Assembly: GCA_035545535.1 (NCBI GenBank)
Contig: DASZYF010000102.1
Span: 1-15,181 of the forward strand
DNA: 15,181 bases
Source: DASZYF01 sp035545535
GTDB taxonomy: Bacteria; Actinomycetota; Actinomycetes; Mycobacteriales; CAJCIY01
Reading direction: 5' to 3'
Shown here: one piece after another, positions 13,742 to 15,181 of the stretch
Layout of the letters: every line of letters starts with the position of its first letter
Position numbering within the stretch: the stretch's first letter is position 1
Program-made: the position numbers and the translations under genes
Notes under the pieces: model-generated
What the model was told of the DNA's origin: nothing
The model's database searches: none
The model's input: the letters and a program-made list of their open reading frames with translations, nothing else

Positions 13742-14305
13742 CTACCCGGTGGCGGCGAGCTGGCCGCAGGCGCCGGCGATCTCCCGACCACGGGTGTCGC
13801 GCACGGTCACCGCGATGCCGGCGTCGCGCAGGCGGCGCACGAAGGTCGACTGCCACTTCGGTCGGCTCGCGGTCCACTCCGAGCCCGGCGTGGGGTTGAG
13901 CGGGATGAGGTTCACGTGCGCGAGCCGTCCGCGCAGCAACGCGGCCAGCCGGTCGGCCCGCTCGGGCTGGTCGTTCACGTCGCGGATGAGCGCGTACTCG
14001 ATGCTCACCCGCCGGTGGGTCCGGCGCGCGAAGTACCAGGCCGCGTCCAGGACCTCGCGCACGGGCCAGCGGGTGTTGACCGGCACGAGGGTGTCGCGCA
14101 GCTCGTCGTCCGGCGCGTGCAGAGAGACCGCGAGCGTCACCTGCAGGTGCTCGTCCGCCAGCTTGCGGATCGCCGGCACGAGCCCGACGGTCGACACGGT
14201 GATGCCGCGCTGGCCGAGGCCGAGCCCGGCGGGCGGCTTCGCGGTGAGGGTGCGCAGCGCGGCCACCACCCGGTCGTAGTTCGCGAGCGGCTCGCCCATG
14301 CCCAT
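13742..14305 (-). pseudogene. rlmN: rlmN 3' fragment, cut at the MGMGEP motif
   Basis: C-terminal 187 residues of the radical-SAM enzyme that methylates C2 of A2503 in 23S rRNA and A37 of some tRNAs. Homology begins at MGMGEPLANYDRV and continues through TVSTVGLVPAIRKLAD, LAVSLHAPDDELRDTLVPVN, HVNLIPLNPTPGSEW and the catalytic-Cys tail GACGQLAATG. The N-terminal half, including the CxxxCxxC cluster motif and the accessory domain, is missing. Upstream of 14305 the frame stays open to 14422 but reads VGRVWIVAP and other residues unrelated to RlmN (normally VVFMGMGEP). Without the cluster motif it cannot be an active radical-SAM enzyme. The missing half may lie beyond an inserted element. Alternatives are a deletion or an assembly join. 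Confidence 0.88.
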
Positions 14306-14310
14306 GGGCG
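14293..14310. repeat. Inverted repeat at the rlmN breakpoint (candidate attachment core)
   Basis: CGCCCAT (14293-14299) and ATGGGCG (14304-14310) flank GCCC exactly where rlmN homology ends. The inner CCCATGGG (14301-14308) is a perfect palindrome. A third copy, CGCCCAT, occurs in direct orientation at 14369-14375. Short inverted core sites at a gene/element junction are typical of site-specific recombination. The exact crossover cannot be set without the other end of the element. Confidence 0.4.
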
Positions 14311-14326
14311 CAACAATCCAGACCCT

Positions 14327-14353
14327 TCCTACAAAATCTGAACTCTTGTAGGA
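14327..14353. repeat. Perfect 8-bp inverted repeat with 11-bp spacer near the element end
   Basis: TCCTACAA (14327-14334) and TTGTAGGA (14346-14353) are exact reverse complements, 19 bp centre to centre, inside the most AT-rich part of the junction region. It could be an integrase or excisionase binding site, or the operator of the nearby XRE regulator. It does not precede a U-tract and is not a likely terminator. Confidence 0.55.
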
Positions 14354-14410
14354 GTGCATGTCATGTCGCGCCCATAGGTCTCGGCCGGCCGTACGCACCA
14401 ACGCGCGGCG

Positions 14411-14439
14411 TTGACACACCATCTACTTGCGGTTATTCG
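14411..14439 (+). promoter_or_regulatory. Promoter with consensus -35 for the two-gene element operon
   Basis: A perfect TTGACA (14411-14416) lies 17 bp before TATTCG (14434-14439), a weaker -10. The predicted start is about three bases before the ATG at 14449. No Shine-Dalgarno precedes that ATG, so the mRNA is probably leaderless or nearly so. I noticed no other perfect TTGACA at a promoter position in the window. Confidence 0.5.
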
Positions 14440-14448
14440 TACCAGACT

Positions 14449-14766
14449 ATGAGTGAACCATGGCGTGAGTCTTTGGCGCGCCTGCACCTGGTCGAGGCAA
14501 CGCGCCAGCTCTCCGATGCGGAACGTGCCGCGTGGGCACTGCAGCGCGAGGTCGTCCCACGCGCCGCGAAGGACGCCGTCTACTACGCAATCGCCGCGTG
14601 CGCTGAGCTCCAAGGGTCGCTCGCCCGGACACTGAACGACCTCGCGCCGGACTCCACGAAGCAGCATCGGGATGCCGTTTCCTTGGAGGAGGCGGTGACG
14701 AATCTGGCGTCAATCCTGGCTCGCCATGGACTTTGGCCGCCCGACTCGGACCCTCCAGACGCGTGA
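14449..14766 (+). CDS. Hypothetical protein, first gene of the element operon
   Basis: 105-residue protein that I do not recognise. It looks soluble and almost entirely helical (ESLARLHLVEATRQLSD, VVPRAAKDAVYYAIAACAE, SLEEAVTNLASILARHG), with an acidic Pro/Asp-rich C-terminus (PPDSDPPDA). No signal peptide, membrane helix or catalytic motif is seen. Third codon positions remain GC-biased, so it looks coding, but base composition is lower in GC than the chromosomal genes to the left. The ATG at 14449 follows a promoter directly and lacks a Shine-Dalgarno. Its stop overlaps the next gene's GTG (GTGA), which suggests the two products are made and used together. A toxin-antitoxin or accessory regulatory role is possible but unsupported. 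Confidence 0.65.
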   Translation: MSEPWRESLARLHLVEATRQLSDAERAAWALQREVVPRAAKDAVYYAIAACAELQGSLARTLNDLAPDSTKQHRDAVSLEEAVTNLASILARHGLWPPDSDPPDA

Positions 14767-15089
14767 TCCGGTCCAGTCACACGAGAACCTCTTTCGAAAG
14801 GGCGGTTGAGGCAATGTGGCGCGCGCACGACGCACTGCGCGCCATTGACCTCAGGTCCGTCCGATCGCGCGAGGCACGCACGGTGATCAAGTACGCGCGC
14901 ACGGAGTGCCGACGAATCGTGACATTGCTCCAAGCGGCCCAAGATCTGGACGAGGGTCCCGCTCGAGGAAGCCGCGGCAGTGGCGCGCCACGTCGCGGTG
15001 GCCCTACCCCTCCCGGGGCTCGGCGGATGCGCGATCGAAGAGGTCTCCCGGACGGATGCCCAGCGCATCTGCGAGCGCCCAGATGTTGA
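14763..15089 (+). CDS. Hypothetical protein, second gene of the element operon (3' end uncertain)
   Basis: 108-residue frame starting at GTG 14763, overlapping the previous stop. The first 60 or so residues (FERAVEAMWRAHDALRAID, REARTVIKYARTECRRIVTLLQAAQDL) look like a real helical protein with GC-rich third positions. After about 14955 the product turns into an Arg/Gly/Pro-rich string with poorer third-position bias, while the +1 frame there reads VPLEEAAAVARHVAVALP with good bias. The 3' end also overlaps the convergent XRE gene by 86 bp. This suggests a frameshift, a sequencing indel, or a true end different from the one given. Function unknown; not recognised from any family. Confidence 0.5.
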   Translation: MIRSSHTRTSFERAVEAMWRAHDALRAIDLRSVRSREARTVIKYARTECRRIVTLLQAAQDLDEGPARGSRGSGAPRRGGPTPPGARRMRDRRGLPDGCPAHLRAPRC

Positions 15090-15181
15090 CGAGCGCCAGG
15101 TTGCGCCGTCCGCGCTCAACCTCAGACAGATACGTGACGTGGATCCCTGCTGCGGAAGCCAGATCCGATTGCGAGATCCCG
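15004..15181 (-). CDS. XRE-family helix-turn-helix regulator, C-terminal part (runs off right edge)
   Basis: The visible 58 residues read GISQSDLASAAGIHVTYLS, then EVERGRRNLALVNIWALADAL and GIRPGDLFDRASAEPREG before a TAG stop. This is a classic HTH_3 (Cro/C1-type) domain: the recognition helix region (AGIHVTYLSEVERGRR) and the following helices are intact. Only the first helix is beyond the edge. The protein appears to be little more than the DNA-binding domain, as for many small element-borne repressors or antitoxins. It converges on the two unknown genes and may control their promoter at 14411, or element excision, by binding one of the inverted repeats. Target and role are inferred. Confidence 0.85.
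   Translation of the reverse strand, partial: GISQSDLASAAGIHVTYLSEVERGRRNLALVNIWALADALGIRPGDLFDRASAEPREG

Larger units (their letters stand above)
14306..15181. mobile_element. Putative end of an integrated element inserted in rlmN (continues beyond right edge)
   Basis: From the rlmN break to the window edge the DNA changes character. GC is about 54% over 14311-14450 and about 40% over 14311-14350 by hand count, against the far more GC-rich host genes. It holds two inverted repeats, a consensus -35 box, two unknown small genes and an XRE regulator, a cargo typical of the ends of prophages, integrative conjugative elements or genomic islands. No integrase, excisionase or structural gene is visible, so the element class is unknown. 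Confidence 0.55.

Noticed and set aside
14306..14422. Functional fused RlmN made from element-encoded N-terminal codons
   Set aside because: The added 39 residues contain no CxxxCxxC motif or accessory domain, so radical-SAM activity cannot be restored.
14583..15119. 178-codon minus-strand open frame covering the element genes
   Set aside because: It runs in a different frame from the clear XRE helix-turn-helix and lacks recognisable sequence; it is a shadow of the plus-strand genes.

Overview
The window is a high-GC chromosomal stretch from an actinomycete (Actinomycetota). Evidence: very GC-rich third codon positions, many GTG starts, GTGA stop/start overlaps between genes, and two gene blocks whose order is familiar from Actinobacteria, namely infB-ylxR-nusA-rimP and ispG-rseP-dxr-rlmN. 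Genus or family cannot be resolved by eye.

Layout. 1-2219 (minus): translation and transcription block rimP > nusA > ylxR > infB (infB runs off the left edge). 2373-4046 (plus): a 183-aa protein of unknown function overlapping a Tat-type lipoprotein with a predicted ferritin-like fold, then a type 1 copper (cupredoxin) lipoprotein. 4073-5491 (minus): a short archaeal/eukaryotic-type prolyl-tRNA synthetase. 5597-7054 (plus): an RNB-domain ribonuclease, divergent from proS and probably leaderless. 7039-8586 (minus): an aldehyde dehydrogenase overlapping the ribonuclease tail-to-tail by 16 bp. 8727-13720 (minus): GNAT acetyltransferase, ispG, rseP-type site-2 protease, dxr and a small YbjN-like protein. 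dxr and ispG are two steps of the MEP isoprenoid pathway.

13742-15181: the right end is different. The next minus-strand gene should be rlmN (23S rRNA/tRNA adenine C2-methyltransferase), but homology ends abruptly at the MGMGEP motif (about 14305). What follows is markedly more AT-rich DNA (about 54% GC over 14311-14450 by hand count, about 40% in its first 40 bases). It carries inverted repeats, a perfect TTGACA -35 box, two small unknown plus-strand genes joined by a GTGA overlap, and the 3' end of an XRE-family regulator gene. The simplest reading is one end of an integrated element that used rlmN as its attachment site, separating the MEP operon from its usual upstream DNA. No integrase is visible, so its class is open, and an assembly chimera remains an alternative.

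Much of the rest is housekeeping. The parts most worth following up are the rlmN junction, several palindromic sites in regulatory gaps, and a group of putative leaderless promoters.
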